This document shows, piece by piece, positions 34,008 to 44,109 of a stretch of 64,000 nt of DNA. The DNA lies in NCBI RefSeq assembly GCF_009857505.1, contig NZ_WWCP01000033.1, forward strand, positions 1 through 64,000, read 5' to 3'. Source of the stretch: Duganella lactea (GTDB lineage: Bacteria > Pseudomonadota > Gammaproteobacteria > Burkholderiales > Burkholderiaceae_D). The notes below the pieces were generated by a model. That model ran no database searches and had not been told where the DNA came from. It saw nothing but the letters and a program-made list of their open reading frames with translations. The translations under genes were made by a program, and so were the position numbers. Position 1 is the first letter of the stretch. Each line of letters opens with the position of its first letter.

Positions 34008-35003
34008 TTAACCAGTCCGCCGCTCCCACGCCCACGCGTGGCCAATCATCGCGTCAATATCGCTGAACCTGGGCGTCCAGCCCAGCGTTTCGTGCGCCAA
34101 CGCGGGATCGGCCACCAGCCGCGCCGGATCGCCCGGTCGCCGCGGGCCATCGATGACCATGATCGGAGCACCGGTTACGCGCCGCGCCGCCTCGATCACT
34201 TCGTTGATCGAATATCCCACGCCGTTGCCCAGGTTGAAACGCGAACTGGCGCCGCCGTCCAGCAGCGATTCGAGCGCCAGCAAATGGGCGTCGCACAGGT
34301 CGCTGACGTGGATGTAGTCGCGGATGCAGGTGCCGTCCGGCGTGGCGTAGTCGCGGCCGAAGACCGTGACCGACCGCCGGCGCCCCGCCGCGGCCTGCAA
34401 CACCACCGGTATCAGGTGCGTTTCCGGTTCGTGGCACTCGCCCAGTTCACCTTCGGGATCGGCGCCGGCGGCGTTGAAATAGCGCAGGCAGCACGAGCGC
34501 AAGCCGTAGGCCACGTCGAAATCGCCGAGCATCTGCTCCACCATCCACTTTGAACGGCCATATGGGTTGAGCGGCGCCTTGGGATGCCGTTCGTCGATGG
34601 GCAGGTAATCCGGATCGCCGAAAATCGCCGCAGTCGACGAGAAGATAAAGCGCGGCACCTGGTGGCGCACCATGGCCTGCAGCAGCGCCAGCGTATTGTT
34701 GACGTTGTTGTAGTAATAGGCGGCCGGCCTGGCCACCGATTCGCCCACCTGGATGAAGCTGGCGAAATGCATCACGGCGGCGATCGGCCAGGCCTGGAAA
34801 ATCACGTTCAGCACGCTGTCGTCGCCCAGTTCGCCGACGATCAGCGGCGCGTCGCCCACCGCCGCCCGCCGTCCCTGCGACAGATTGTCCAGCACCACCG
34901 GCGCATAGCCCGCCTGCCGCAAACGCTTGACCATGTGCGAGCCGATATAGCCGGCGCCGCCCACCACCAGCACATGTGGCTTGCCCGCGTCGCCTCCCCT
35001 CAT
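34008..35003 (-). CDS. galE: UDP-glucose 4-epimerase
   Basis: A 331-residue extended SDR that interconverts UDP-glucose and UDP-galactose. NAD-binding VVGGAGYIGSHMVKRL is at residue ~12, the substrate region AVMHFASFIQVGESV near 75, the catalytic Ser/Tyr in FSSTAAIFGDP and NPYGRSKWMVEQML, and RYFNAAGADPEGELGE near 170. Length is normal. It is last in a - strand run with two other genes, possibly a surface-polysaccharide operon. Confidence 0.93.
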   Translation of the reverse strand: MRGGDAGKPHVLVVGGAGYIGSHMVKRLRQAGYAPVVLDNLSQGRRAAVGDAPLIVGELGDDSVLNVIFQAWPIAAVMHFASFIQVGESVARPAAYYYNNVNNTLALLQAMVRHQVPRFIFSSTAAIFGDPDYLPIDERHPKAPLNPYGRSKWMVEQMLGDFDVAYGLRSCCLRYFNAAGADPEGELGECHEPETHLIPVVLQAAAGRRRSVTVFGRDYATPDGTCIRDYIHVSDLCDAHLLALESLLDGGASSRFNLGNGVGYSINEVIEAARRVTGAPIMVIDGPRRPGDPARLVADPALAHETLGWTPRFSDIDAMIGHAWAWERRTG

Positions 35004-35061
35004 GACCCGCGCACCCGAACTCGGCCCGCGCGGCGCGGGCGCAAGTTAAACCGCAGGCCCT

Positions 35062-35610
35062 CTACCATTTTCCGTGCCCGGCGGTCAGCGAGATAGAGGT
35101 CTTGATATGTTCCAGCCCGGTCTGGGCGGCCAGATTATGAACTTCAATCACATAGCGCCCCTGCTGCAAGGCGATTCGGGCGATGATGCGCGATTTGATC
35201 GGCGCGCTGGTGCGCGTACCCATCAGGCATAACGATTCATAGTTCCGGTCCAGCACCGTCTGTTGATTATCCAGTCGCCGCACGATCACATGAAATGGCA
35301 TCGGCCGCCCCAATCCCGGTCGCGACGACAGGGGAATTTTGTCATATGGCTGGCCGAAGTTGCGGTCATATCGCGAGCCCACCACCTGATCGCGAAAGAT
35401 CGCGTCGTTCGAAGCAAACTCGAAGTCGAGATTCAGTGAATAATTCCAGGCCTGGCGCGCGTCAACCGATTTGGTCAAAACCAGCCCGGGAGCGGCAAGC
35501 GACACCGGCTCAAACTCGAACAACGGCGATTGCGCCCACGCCTGGGCGGTCATCACCAGCAAGCACGCCGCCAGCAGAGACCTGCCGATAAAAAATCGTT
35601 GTGTGTTCAT
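35062..35610 (-). CDS. Exported hypothetical protein (DUF5625-like)
   Basis: 182 residues with a signal peptide ending near AQAWAQ (residue ~27). The mature part is beta-rich (SLAAPGLVLTKSVDARQAWN; LDFEFASNDAIFRDQVVGSR; RPMPFHVIVRRLDNQQTVLD) and resembles DUF5625 proteins, an unconfirmed impression. Its ATG overlaps the stop of the upstream epimerase (ATGA), so the two were translated together. Confidence 0.72.
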   Translation of the reverse strand: MNTQRFFIGRSLLAACLLVMTAQAWAQSPLFEFEPVSLAAPGLVLTKSVDARQAWNYSLNLDFEFASNDAIFRDQVVGSRYDRNFGQPYDKIPLSSRPGLGRPMPFHVIVRRLDNQQTVLDRNYESLCLMGTRTSAPIKSRIIARIALQQGRYVIEVHNLAAQTGLEHIKTSISLTAGHGKW

Positions 35611-36540
35611 GCTTGCTCCAGCCATGTTTGATACCAGTCGCGGAATTTGTTCAAGCCTTGCTCGAGCGGCGTATGCGGCGTGAAGTCGATCCAGTCGCGC
35701 AGCCTGCTGATGTCCGCGAAGGTCGCGGGCACATCGCCGGGTTGCATGGGAAAAAACTCCAGGTTGGCCTTCGTTCCCAGCACCCTTTCCAGGATACCGA
35801 TAAACTCGCGGACCTGTACCGGTGTTTGATTGCCGATATTGAAGACTGAATGCGGATAGTGACCGGAACTCGCCACTTGGGGTTTGAACAACAGCCGCAC
35901 CACGCCCTCCACCACATCGTCGATGTAGGTGAAGTCGCGCAGCAGTTCGCCGTTGGCATACACCGGGATGGGTTCGCCTTTCAATATCTTCTGGGTGAAG
36001 CTGAAATAAGCCATGTCAGGCCGCCCCCACGGGCCGTACACCCTGAAGAAGCGCATGCCGGTGGCGGGCAGACCGTATAAGTGACTATAAGAATAGGCCA
36101 TCAGCTCGTCGGACTTCTTGGTGGCCGCGTACAACGAAATCGGCTCGTCCGTCCGGTCATCCTCGTGAAACGGCACCTTGGCGTTGGCGCCGTAGACACT
36201 GCTGCTGCTCGCATACAGCAGATGCCGGACCGCGCACTTTCTGCATTCATCCAGCACGTTGCCGAAGGCTACCATGTTGGCCTTGACGTACAGCGCGGGA
36301 TTTTTCAGCGAGTGCCGCACTCCGGCCTGCGCCGCCAGATGCACCACCATGCCGGGCTGGTGTTCGTCAAACAGCGCGCTCACTTGCTCGGCATCGGATA
36401 ATTCGACCGCGTGGCAGACGATGTCGCGCGGCGCCAGCATGGCGCCGACCCGGTCCTGCTTGAGCTGCTGCGAGTAATAGTCATTGAAGTTATCGCACGC
36501 AATGACCTTGATACCCAGATCGGCGAGACGTGAGGTGTAC
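35607..36540 (-). pseudogene. NAD-dependent sugar epimerase (uronate 4-epimerase type), 5' end lost to IS
   Basis: The open frame runs to the IS border at 36540, where it reads TSRLADLGIKVIACDNFNDY; the ~17 preceding residues holding the GxxGxxG NAD loop are missing. The rest is intact: LAAQAGVRHSLKNP, YASSSSVYGANAKVPF, the YxxxK site in LYAATKKSDELMAYSYSHLY and RFFRVYGPWGRPDMAYFSFT. This matches the WbpP/CapI-like UDP-glucuronate 4-epimerase group. An internal ATG at 36440 could give 277 residues but without the cofactor loop, so activity is unlikely. Confidence 0.85.
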
Positions 36541-36563
36541 TGTCAATAGTGGACACTTCCGTT

Positions 36564-37423
36564 TCAAGCAGCCAGCGCTTGTTTGCTGAAGTTCTCAGCG
36601 AACCTCGCTGGCGATTCGTAGCCAAGGCGCGAATGACGCCGCTGGCGGTTGTAGAAAATCTCGATGTACTCCCTGATTGCCGCCTCCGCGTTGGCGCGTG
36701 TAGCGTACTTCTGATGATGAACCAATTCGTTCTTCAAGCTGCCCCAGAAGCTCTCCATCGGCGCGTTGTCAAAGCAGTTCCCCTTGCGCGACATGGAGGC
36801 CTGCATACCGAACTGCGCGACCAGCTTGCGGTAGTCGTCAGCACAGTATTGACTCCCCTGTCGGAGTGCAGAATCAGCCCCGGTGCCGGGCGCTTACTTT
36901 GAGCCGCCCGCCACAGTGCTTTCGCCGTCAGATCCTGCGTCATTCGCGCCCCCATCGCATAACCCACCATCTCGCAAGTGAAGACATCATTGATGCCTGC
37001 CAGGTAGAGCCATCCTTCCTCGGTGGCGACGTAGGTAATGTCGCTGACCCAGGCCTCGTTCGGCCGTGTCGGCGCGAAGGTTTGCTCCAACAGGTTCGGC
37101 GCCACCGGGAAGGCGTGCTTCGAATTGGTCGTGGCCTTGAACTTCCGCTTTTGCTTGCAGCGCAGGCCCAGTTCCCGCCGCAGTCGTATGATGCGATCAC
37201 GACCCGCGTCAAAACCTTGTGCGGCCAGCTCTGGCTGCAAGCGCAACGGCCCGTAGGTCTCGCGCGTCTGTGCATGGGCGGCCTTAATGGCAACCTTCAA
37301 TCGCTCATCATCCTGCCGTCGCTGGGACGGCGGCCGATCCGCCGCCGCATAAAAGCCGCTGCGCGACACCGAAAAGGCCCTGCACAACAAGCCAAGAGGA
37401 TATTCGAGCCGCACCGATTTCAT
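36564..37423 (-). pseudogene. IS3 transposase OrfB, frameshifted
   Basis: A DDE integrase-type transposase. The intact first part has the HTH_21-type region (AHAQTRETYGPLRLQPELAA), the first catalytic Asp in AWVSDITYVATEEGWLYLAG and the second in LILHSDRG. At about 36851-36856 one base is missing: the frame becomes nonsense, while the -1 frame continues correctly (MQASMSRKGNCFDNAPMESF) with the catalytic Glu to the stop at 36564. Inserting one A restores the expected HSDRGSQYC. The copy is therefore probably dead unless frameshifting rescues it. Confidence 0.88.
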
Positions 37424-37728
37424 GAACGCGTACCGGGCAGCGACTCCCTCGCAAAGTACGCGGTGGCCTTTTTTAGCACTTCCTTTTCCATCCGTTCCAC
37501 GGCAAGCTCCTTGCGCAACTTGGCCACTTCCGCCTCCAGTTCGGCGACGCTGCGGCTACCAGGCGGCGCAGCGGGATCGGAATGGCGCTTGGCAGTACTC
37601 ACCCAATTCGCCAGTGTCCCTTTCGGTATCGCGATGCGCTTCGCCGCCTCCTCAAGTGTCAGGCCTTGCGCCAGTACCAGTTTTACCGCCTCGGCCCGAA
37701 ACTCCGGCGTGTATGTTGTTGATTTCAT
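37420..37728 (-). CDS. IS3 transposase OrfA
   Basis: 102 residues: an HTH (PEFRAEAVKLVLAQGLTLEE, residues 8-40; IPKGTLANWVSTAKRH) and a C-terminal leucine-zipper-like coiled coil (VAELEAEVAKLRKELAVERM). It binds the IS ends. Its stop overlaps the orfB start (ATGA). It appears intact although orfB is broken. Confidence 0.9.
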   Translation of the reverse strand: MKSTTYTPEFRAEAVKLVLAQGLTLEEAAKRIAIPKGTLANWVSTAKRHSDPAAPPGSRSVAELEAEVAKLRKELAVERMEKEVLKKATAYFARESLPGTRS

Positions 37729-37776
37729 GATCTCACTCCCTTTGACAAGTTTATCAAATGGAAGTGTCCGAAAAAC

Positions 37777-38100
37777 TCAGGTTACCTCATAGGTGCTGCT
37801 CATCCCTTCCAGGTAGTTGGCGCTGCCCGGCGTGCCGAAGCCCATCAGGGTATCGTACTGGGCCTGGGAGATCGACACGGATGAGGCGCTGTAGGTCAGC
37901 GGCTGATAATTGCTGTCGTCGTTGGTGTAGACCGCCCCCGGGGCGATAGGGTTGCCCTGATGGCTTTCATCCGACGCCCAACCGAAGCTATGATCCTGGC
38001 CCGAATCATCGGTCAGCACATAGTACATATGTCCCGCAAAAGATTGACTACCATCGGCCTCGGTACCTTTGGTAGCAGTAACAATGGTTAAAACTGGCAT
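37777..38100 (-). pseudogene. N-terminal fragment of a larger protein, cut off by the IS
   Basis: 107 residues (MPVLTIVTATKGTEADGSQS...). The stop TGA (37777-37779) consists entirely of IS bases, so the host reading frame ran on. The start resembles, from memory, the N-termini of large secreted calcium-binding-repeat (RTX-like) proteins in this family of bacteria (HMYYVLTDDSGQDHSFGWAS; VYTNDDSNYQPLTYSASSVS); that identity is tentative. No signal peptide, consistent with type I secretion. The 253 bases upstream (38101-38353) hold the likely promoter but no clear motif. Confidence 0.75.
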
Positions 38101-38353
38101 ATTTTAATCCTCGTAGTAAAGACATTCAAATAACCATATTTATTTCAGTAAATATGGTTCGCCATCAAGACGTTAGGCATGACGCCGTCATGGCGTTGCC
38201 GCACCGTCCTGATCCCGTGACGCCCTATATACGGCGGATATAAAAGAGCATATTTTTGCCGGCCGGCTATATTCGGTTCAGGCGATGGCGGAATGGCTTT
38301 GTAACTTCAGGGTGGATGTTTCAAGATGCGCGTCCGGCGGTGGCGCCGACCAT

Positions 38354-38872
38354 TTAAAGTTTCTCGATGGTCTTCACTTTTCCGCTTTCGACATAGACGA
38401 CAAAGCCGGTTTTCCCTTCGGCGGGAAACTGGGTATTGTTTTCAAAGGTCATCCAGATATGGCTGTTGTCCGGGTGCATGGCTTGCGCCCACATCACTTG
38501 CTGTGGATCGGCATGGATCGGCCATTTCAACGGATCGGCATCCACTTTGAAGGAGAAGGCGCCGCCGGCCAGATGCGCCAGGTAGGGATCCATCCCCACG
38601 GCTATTTGTCTGGCGCGAAATTTTTGCTGAATTTCCGGCGTAAACTTTTCTGGATATTTTTCAAATATCTTTTCCATCTCCAGCACCAACTGCTGGTCTT
38701 TGTCGCTGACGCTAACGCTAACGCTAACGCTGTTATTTTCCATAATCGAACCCGCTTTCTTTTGAGATAACTGTTCTTGCGCGATTGCCGACACCTGTGG
38801 GACGCAGAAGAACAATGCGCCGGCAAGCATAACGCCGGATCCCGAAAATACTGTACGCAAAAGAAAATTCAT
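38354..38872 (-). CDS. Exported hypothetical protein
   Basis: 172 residues with a signal peptide (hydrophobic GVMLAGALFFCVPQVSA, cleaved near residue 29). A short SVSVSVSV stretch near residue 48 is encoded by a GCTAAC hexanucleotide repeat (about 38711-38731). The rest (EIFEKYPEKFTPEIQQKFRA; PQQVMWAQAMHPDNSHIWMT) is unrecognised. It precedes the IS-truncated gene on the same strand and may have belonged to that lost locus. Confidence 0.7.
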   Translation of the reverse strand: MNFLLRTVFSGSGVMLAGALFFCVPQVSAIAQEQLSQKKAGSIMENNSVSVSVSVSDKDQQLVLEMEKIFEKYPEKFTPEIQQKFRARQIAVGMDPYLAHLAGGAFSFKVDADPLKWPIHADPQQVMWAQAMHPDNSHIWMTFENNTQFPAEGKTGFVVYVESGKVKTIEKL

Positions 38873-38992
38873 ATCTCTGTCCTTGAAAAATTACGATACA
38901 AAAAATCGCACCAAGGGCCGATTGCCATCATGTACACTCGATCGCAACCAGAGCCGAGGTGCTGATAATAGGTTGCCGTTCAATTCGCCGAA

Positions 38993-39014
38993 TCATCTCA
39001 ACAGATGATTTTTG
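38993..39014. promoter_or_regulatory. Stem-loop TCATCT-N4-AGATGATTTTTG, copy 2
   Basis: Same 18 bases outside the loop as the element at 2319-2340, with loop CAAC. The stem extends to ATCATCT/AGATGAT here. It lies 20-41 bases upstream of the LuxR gene start and could act as an operator or attenuating hairpin. Confidence 0.4.
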
Positions 39015-39033
39015 GCTGATGGGGAAGGTTCAG

Positions 39034-40149
39034 ATGGAAGAACAGCTGGAACGAATTATTCAACTGATCTACGCGGCGGCCGTGGGGGCCGACGAATGGT
39101 CCGCGTTGCTGACCGCCATCAACACGGCGATCGGCGCCGTGGCCGGCTTTTATGCCGGGCTGGAAGTCAGACAGGGCCGCGGCGCTTTCTGGTATACCGT
39201 GGGGCATGACCATCAGATGGCCCAGCTCTACAACGAGCATTACCTGAGCCTGGATCCGACGCTGACGCATATCGTTAAAACCCCGGGCAAGGCCTTCGCG
39301 TGCAGTGAGTACCTGTCCGAATCCGACATCGCGGGCAGCCGTTTTCACTCCGAATTCCTGATTCCCAATGGCATGCGCTATGTGCTCAGCGGCGTGGTCA
39401 GCATGCAAGGCAGCATGATCAGCCTGTTCGGCTTCCAGCGCTTGCTCAGCCAGGCGCCTTTTTCCCGCGCAGAGACCGACTTCATGCAGCGTTTGATCCC
39501 TCATTTCGCCATGGCCGACCAGGTCGCGGCCAAGGTCGGCGTCATCAGCGACGCCCGTCGCCTGGCGATGACGGTGCTGGACCGCATGGATTACGGCATC
39601 GTCATCGTCAGCCCAAGCGGGCAGATCCGCATGAGCAACCACCGTGCCGAGTTGTGGCTGGAATCCGGATCGCTTATTTCGTCCCACTTAGGCCGCATCC
39701 GTCTCGCCGTGCCGGACGATAACGCCGCGCTCATTCAACTCATCCGCGCGGCCGGCGCCAGCGACCACCGCGATTTCAGAGTCGGCGCCATCGATACCGT
39801 GGGCGTCCGTGACGGTATGCAGGCCAGAATTCTGGTGTTGCCGATCGAGCACGAAGAACGTCGCCACCTTGACGACAATCAGGCCCAAGTGACCCTGATC
39901 ATCACGGACATCAACCAGCAACGCACCATGGCGCCCCATTTGCTGCAGCAGACTTACGGGCTGACGCAGGCCGAGACCAAGGTCGCCGTCGGCCTGGCCA
40001 GCGGCAAGAGTCCGGACGAACTTGCCGAAAGTCTGTTCATCTCGCTGGCCACCGTCAAAACCCATACCCAGCACATTTACCAGAAAGTCGGCCTCGGCAG
40101 GCAAGCGGAATTGGTCCGGCTCGTGTATGGGCTGCCGCCCCTGTTTTAA
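39034..40149 (+). CDS. LuxR-family transcriptional regulator
   Basis: 371 residues. The C-terminal LuxR HTH (~305-365) reads LTQAETKVAVGLASGKSPDE then LFISLATVKTHTQHIYQKVG. The N-terminal ~290 residues are an uncharacterised sensory region with a PAS-like stretch near 190 (LDRMDYGIVIVSPSGQIRMS). There is no phosphoacceptor receiver domain. The ATG at 39034 is chosen because GGGAAGG lies five bases upstream. The pectate lyase gene follows by 39 bases, so it is a likely target or co-transcribed partner. Confidence 0.88.
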   Translation: MEEQLERIIQLIYAAAVGADEWSALLTAINTAIGAVAGFYAGLEVRQGRGAFWYTVGHDHQMAQLYNEHYLSLDPTLTHIVKTPGKAFACSEYLSESDIAGSRFHSEFLIPNGMRYVLSGVVSMQGSMISLFGFQRLLSQAPFSRAETDFMQRLIPHFAMADQVAAKVGVISDARRLAMTVLDRMDYGIVIVSPSGQIRMSNHRAELWLESGSLISSHLGRIRLAVPDDNAALIQLIRAAGASDHRDFRVGAIDTVGVRDGMQARILVLPIEHEERRHLDDNQAQVTLIITDINQQRTMAPHLLQQTYGLTQAETKVAVGLASGKSPDELAESLFISLATVKTHTQHIYQKVGLGRQAELVRLVYGLPPLF

Positions 40150-40188
40150 CAAGGAGAACAGGCCGATGGACGCCGCGGCGACGATACC

Positions 40189-41847
40189 ATGAGGCTGCAC
40201 GCCGTGACTACCCATGTACGGAATATCCTGCACCATGCGCGCGATGTTTATCGTGACCAGGCGGCGCCGCTGCTGGCCAATGGCTTCGAGGTCCGCGGCG
40301 GCGCTCATCTGGACTGGCGTTTTCCCGACGGCGGCCGCAGCATCATCTCGAATTTCTCCTGTCAGCAAAATCTGATGCGGATCCTGCACTCGCTCAGCGC
40401 CCTCACCGGCGACCGGCATTACCGGAACGTCGCAGCCGGCAATGTCGAGTTTTACTTCCGCCACCTGCAAAGCGAGCATGGCCTGTTACGCTGGGGCGGC
40501 CACCAGTTCGTCGACCTGCGCACCTTGCGGGCGGTCGGGCCCAGTGAAAAAAACCATGTGCATGAATTGAAAAACGCCTTCCCCTACTACGAGCTGATGT
40601 TCGAAGTCGATCCGATGGCGACCCGGAGATTTATCTGCGGTTTCTGGAACGCGCACGTCAGCGGGCCGACACTTGAAATCAGTCGGCACGGCAAATTCGA
40701 CAAGGCCATCGATCCGCGCACCTTATGGAACACGGCGCAGTACGTCAGGCCGGAGCCGTATTGCGAAACCAAGGGCTTGTCTTTTCTCAGCGCCGGCAAC
40801 GATCTGATCTACGCCGGCGCGCTGCTGGCGCGTTACGCGGGCAACGACGCGGCCTGGACGTCGGCCCGTCGTCTGGCCGCGCAGTTCGCCAGCGCCAGAA
40901 ACCCCGACACCGGCCTCGGGGCCTATCAGTTCTCGCAGCCACGCCAGGTGGAGGAAGCGCGCAGCCACGATGAGACCCGCTCGCATTTCGGCGACCGCGC
41001 CCAGCGGCAGTTGGGGCCCGAGCTGGAGACTTCGCCGCGGCCCGCTCCGCACCAACGCCGAGTACTTGAAGCGACCATGTTGCTGGAGTCTCAGGCGCGG
41101 AGCATTTATTCATGCAACGCGTTGATGCAGCTGGAGGTGGCGGCGCGTTTGCCGGCCAGAAGCGGCGGACTACTGGCGTCGACGATCGACGGACTCCTGG
41201 CGTTCAAGCGGCACGCCCATGTCGCCGAGACCAATACTTTTCGTGCCATGCTCACGGATGGCACCGACCTGACCGATTTTGTCCTGCTGCGCAACGGCTA
41301 CTACGGCAGTGCCGGCGGCCGGCTCCCGCCCTACCCGGCCAATTGCCTGTACTTGCTGTCTTACACGCGCGCCTACCGCGTCACCGGCAACGGCGCCATA
41401 TGGCAGGCGGTGCGGGACCTGGCGTTGAGCAACGGGATGGGCGATTGGGGGGCGAGCCACGGCGCACCTTCCGTCAATCTCGCGACGACGCTGGCCGATC
41501 CACTGGCCATTTTTGCGGTGCTCGACATTTATTGGAAAACCAGCGCCGCGGCCTATCTGGACTTGGCTCGTGTAATCGGCAACAACCTGTGCGAACGGTA
41601 TTTTTTCCGCCACATCGATGGACGGCCGGCCGGCTATTTTATTCCCAGCAAGGACCATGTGTATGTCAACGTCGACACCATAGAGCCCTACGCCCTGTTG
41701 GCGCTGCAGGCTGCGATCGAAGGCCGGGAGCGGGCGGTGCCGACCTTCATCAATGCGGCGGGCTATACGGAGGGCGAATATCTGCTGGCGGACGGTTCGT
41801 CGAAAACCTTGCAGGACCGCGTCCTGTATGAGTCGACGCTGAGGTAG
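40189..41847 (+). CDS. Pectate lyase family 2 (PL2) enzyme
   Basis: 552 residues matching the PL2 exo-acting pectate/oligogalacturonate lyases: LDWRFPDGGRSIISNFSCQQ near residue 41, WGGHQFVDLRTL near 102, GPSEKNHVHELKNAFPYYEL, KGLSFLSAGNDLIYAGALLA and HFGDRAQRQLGPE near 265. PL2 lyases cleave galacturonan by beta-elimination, using Mn2+ or similar. No signal peptide is seen, which suggests a cytoplasmic enzyme acting on imported oligomers. A perfect terminator follows. The GudD/GudP module and epimerases in the window fit uronate metabolism. Confidence 0.9.
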   Translation: MRLHAVTTHVRNILHHARDVYRDQAAPLLANGFEVRGGAHLDWRFPDGGRSIISNFSCQQNLMRILHSLSALTGDRHYRNVAAGNVEFYFRHLQSEHGLLRWGGHQFVDLRTLRAVGPSEKNHVHELKNAFPYYELMFEVDPMATRRFICGFWNAHVSGPTLEISRHGKFDKAIDPRTLWNTAQYVRPEPYCETKGLSFLSAGNDLIYAGALLARYAGNDAAWTSARRLAAQFASARNPDTGLGAYQFSQPRQVEEARSHDETRSHFGDRAQRQLGPELETSPRPAPHQRRVLEATMLLESQARSIYSCNALMQLEVAARLPARSGGLLASTIDGLLAFKRHAHVAETNTFRAMLTDGTDLTDFVLLRNGYYGSAGGRLPPYPANCLYLLSYTRAYRVTGNGAIWQAVRDLALSNGMGDWGASHGAPSVNLATTLADPLAIFAVLDIYWKTSAAAYLDLARVIGNNLCERYFFRHIDGRPAGYFIPSKDHVYVNVDTIEPYALLALQAAIEGRERAVPTFINAAGYTEGEYLLADGSSKTLQDRVLYESTLR

Positions 41848-41912
41848 ACATGCCGGCCAGCCACTTAGTCCGGCGAATCCCACGCGCGAGCTGCGCTCTC
41901 CTCCCGCGGCCC

Positions 41913-41948
41913 AAATAAAAAAGCTCCCTTGCGGGAGCTTTTTTATTT
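41913..41948. terminator. Bidirectional Rho-independent terminator
   Basis: AAATAAAAAAGCTCCC (41913-41928) and GGGAGCTTTTTTATTT (41933-41948) form a perfect 16-bp stem with a 4-base loop and T-runs on both strands. It ends the pectate lyase transcript (+) and the tRNA-Ser transcript (-). Confidence 0.92.
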
Positions 41949-41953
41949 AATTA

Positions 41954-42043
<90 letters not shown>

Positions 42044-42084
42044 TGGTGACGCTTTTTACTACTTTTTTCTCACATCCAAACAGT

Positions 42085-42174
<90 letters not shown>

Positions 42175-42253
42175 GTTTTCCCACCTGCTGCTGCGAGAAG
42201 GCAAGATTATAGCAGGTGTCAGCAAAAATGGAAGGACAATTTCGCCGCGATTT

Positions 42254-43543
<1,290 letters not shown>

Positions 43544-43634
43544 GGGAATGAAGCCGTTGTTGTATCGAAAACGACCATTGTACCAAGACGACGCCACTCC
43601 CAGCGGGTTTTGCGCGGCCCGCCGGCCGCCGCGA

Positions 43635-43841
43635 TTACAGCACGGCTTTTTCGGCGGCGGTCAGGCGCTTGGCGGTCACGGTGACGGTCGGCATGGCGGT
43701 ATCGGCCTTGGCCGCCACCACGGCTTGGTCGGCTGGCAGGTAGATATCGACACGGCCATCGGCGGCGGTGGCAAAGCTGGTGGCGGCGGCAACAACGGCG
43801 GCGGCGGCGAAGATGATTTCCATGTGTTTAGCGATGTTCAT
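43635..43841 (-). CDS. Small exported protein (68 residues)
   Basis: A hydrophobic Ala-rich signal (MEIIFAAAAVVAAATSFATA) with likely cleavage near residue 26 leaves ~42 residues, VDIYLPADQAVVAAKADTAM then TVTVTAKRLTAAEKAVL. The TVTAKRLTAAEKA end resembles other small exported proteins in Oxalobacteraceae (impression only). Function unknown. Confidence 0.65.
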   Translation of the reverse strand: MNIAKHMEIIFAAAAVVAAATSFATAADGRVDIYLPADQAVVAAKADTAMPTVTVTAKRLTAAEKAVL

Positions 43842-44016
43842 GATAGCTTCCTTCAGGTAGTGGTGTCAGTCAGTGCTGTGGTATGGTTGTACTGTACCTA
43901 AAGGCGCTACGGCGTGCGACGGGGATGCGACGAAGCGCCGGAAACGGCGCCTGAAATGCAAAAATGGCGGGTACGCGCACGCCTGCCAGCCCACAGCCAA
44001 GCCGTCTGCGCATTTA

Positions 44017-44039
44017 TTGTAGGATTTCTCCTACGCAAC
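44017..44039. promoter_or_regulatory. Dyad TTGTAGGA-N4-TCCTACGCAA
   Basis: GTAGGA (44019-44024) and TCCTAC (44029-44034) are exact reverse complements separated by four bases. The flanks are only partly symmetric. Located in the divergent intergenic region about 75 bases upstream of the lipoprotein gene, it is a candidate operator. Confidence 0.45.
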
Positions 44040-44059
44040 TAATCGTGCGCCACACCGTG

Positions 44060-44100
44060 TTTGAACTTTGTACTATGTATCCAATAGTACAAAGTTCAAA
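44060..44100 (+). promoter_or_regulatory. 17-bp hairpin directly upstream of a ribosome binding site
   Basis: Bases 44060-44076 and 44084-44100 are exact reverse complements (arm TTTGAACTTTGTACTAT, loop GTATCCA). The 3' arm ends immediately before GGAGAACAA and the ATG at 44110, and the Shine-Dalgarno AAAGGAG shares AAA with the stem. It could be a 5'-UTR structure controlling translation or stability, or a DNA operator. Confidence 0.75.
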
Positions 44101-44109
44101 GGAGAACAA

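Larger units (their letters stand above)
36541..37779 (-). mobile_element. IS3-family insertion sequence, 1239 bp, transposase-defective
   Basis: It begins TG and ends CA. The ends are imperfect inverted repeats: TGTCAATAGTGGACACTTCC at the left and, read inward from the right, TGAGTTTTTCGGACACTTCC. It carries orfA and orfB on the - strand. There is no matching 3-4 bp target duplication (left flank GTAC, right flank GGTT). Both flanking genes are truncated at its edges, so it sits on a deletion or rearrangement junction. Confidence 0.9.

Noticed and set aside
36537..37783. Target-site duplication around the IS
   Set aside because: Left flank GTAC and right flank GGTT do not match in any nearby alignment, which supports the deletion-junction reading instead.
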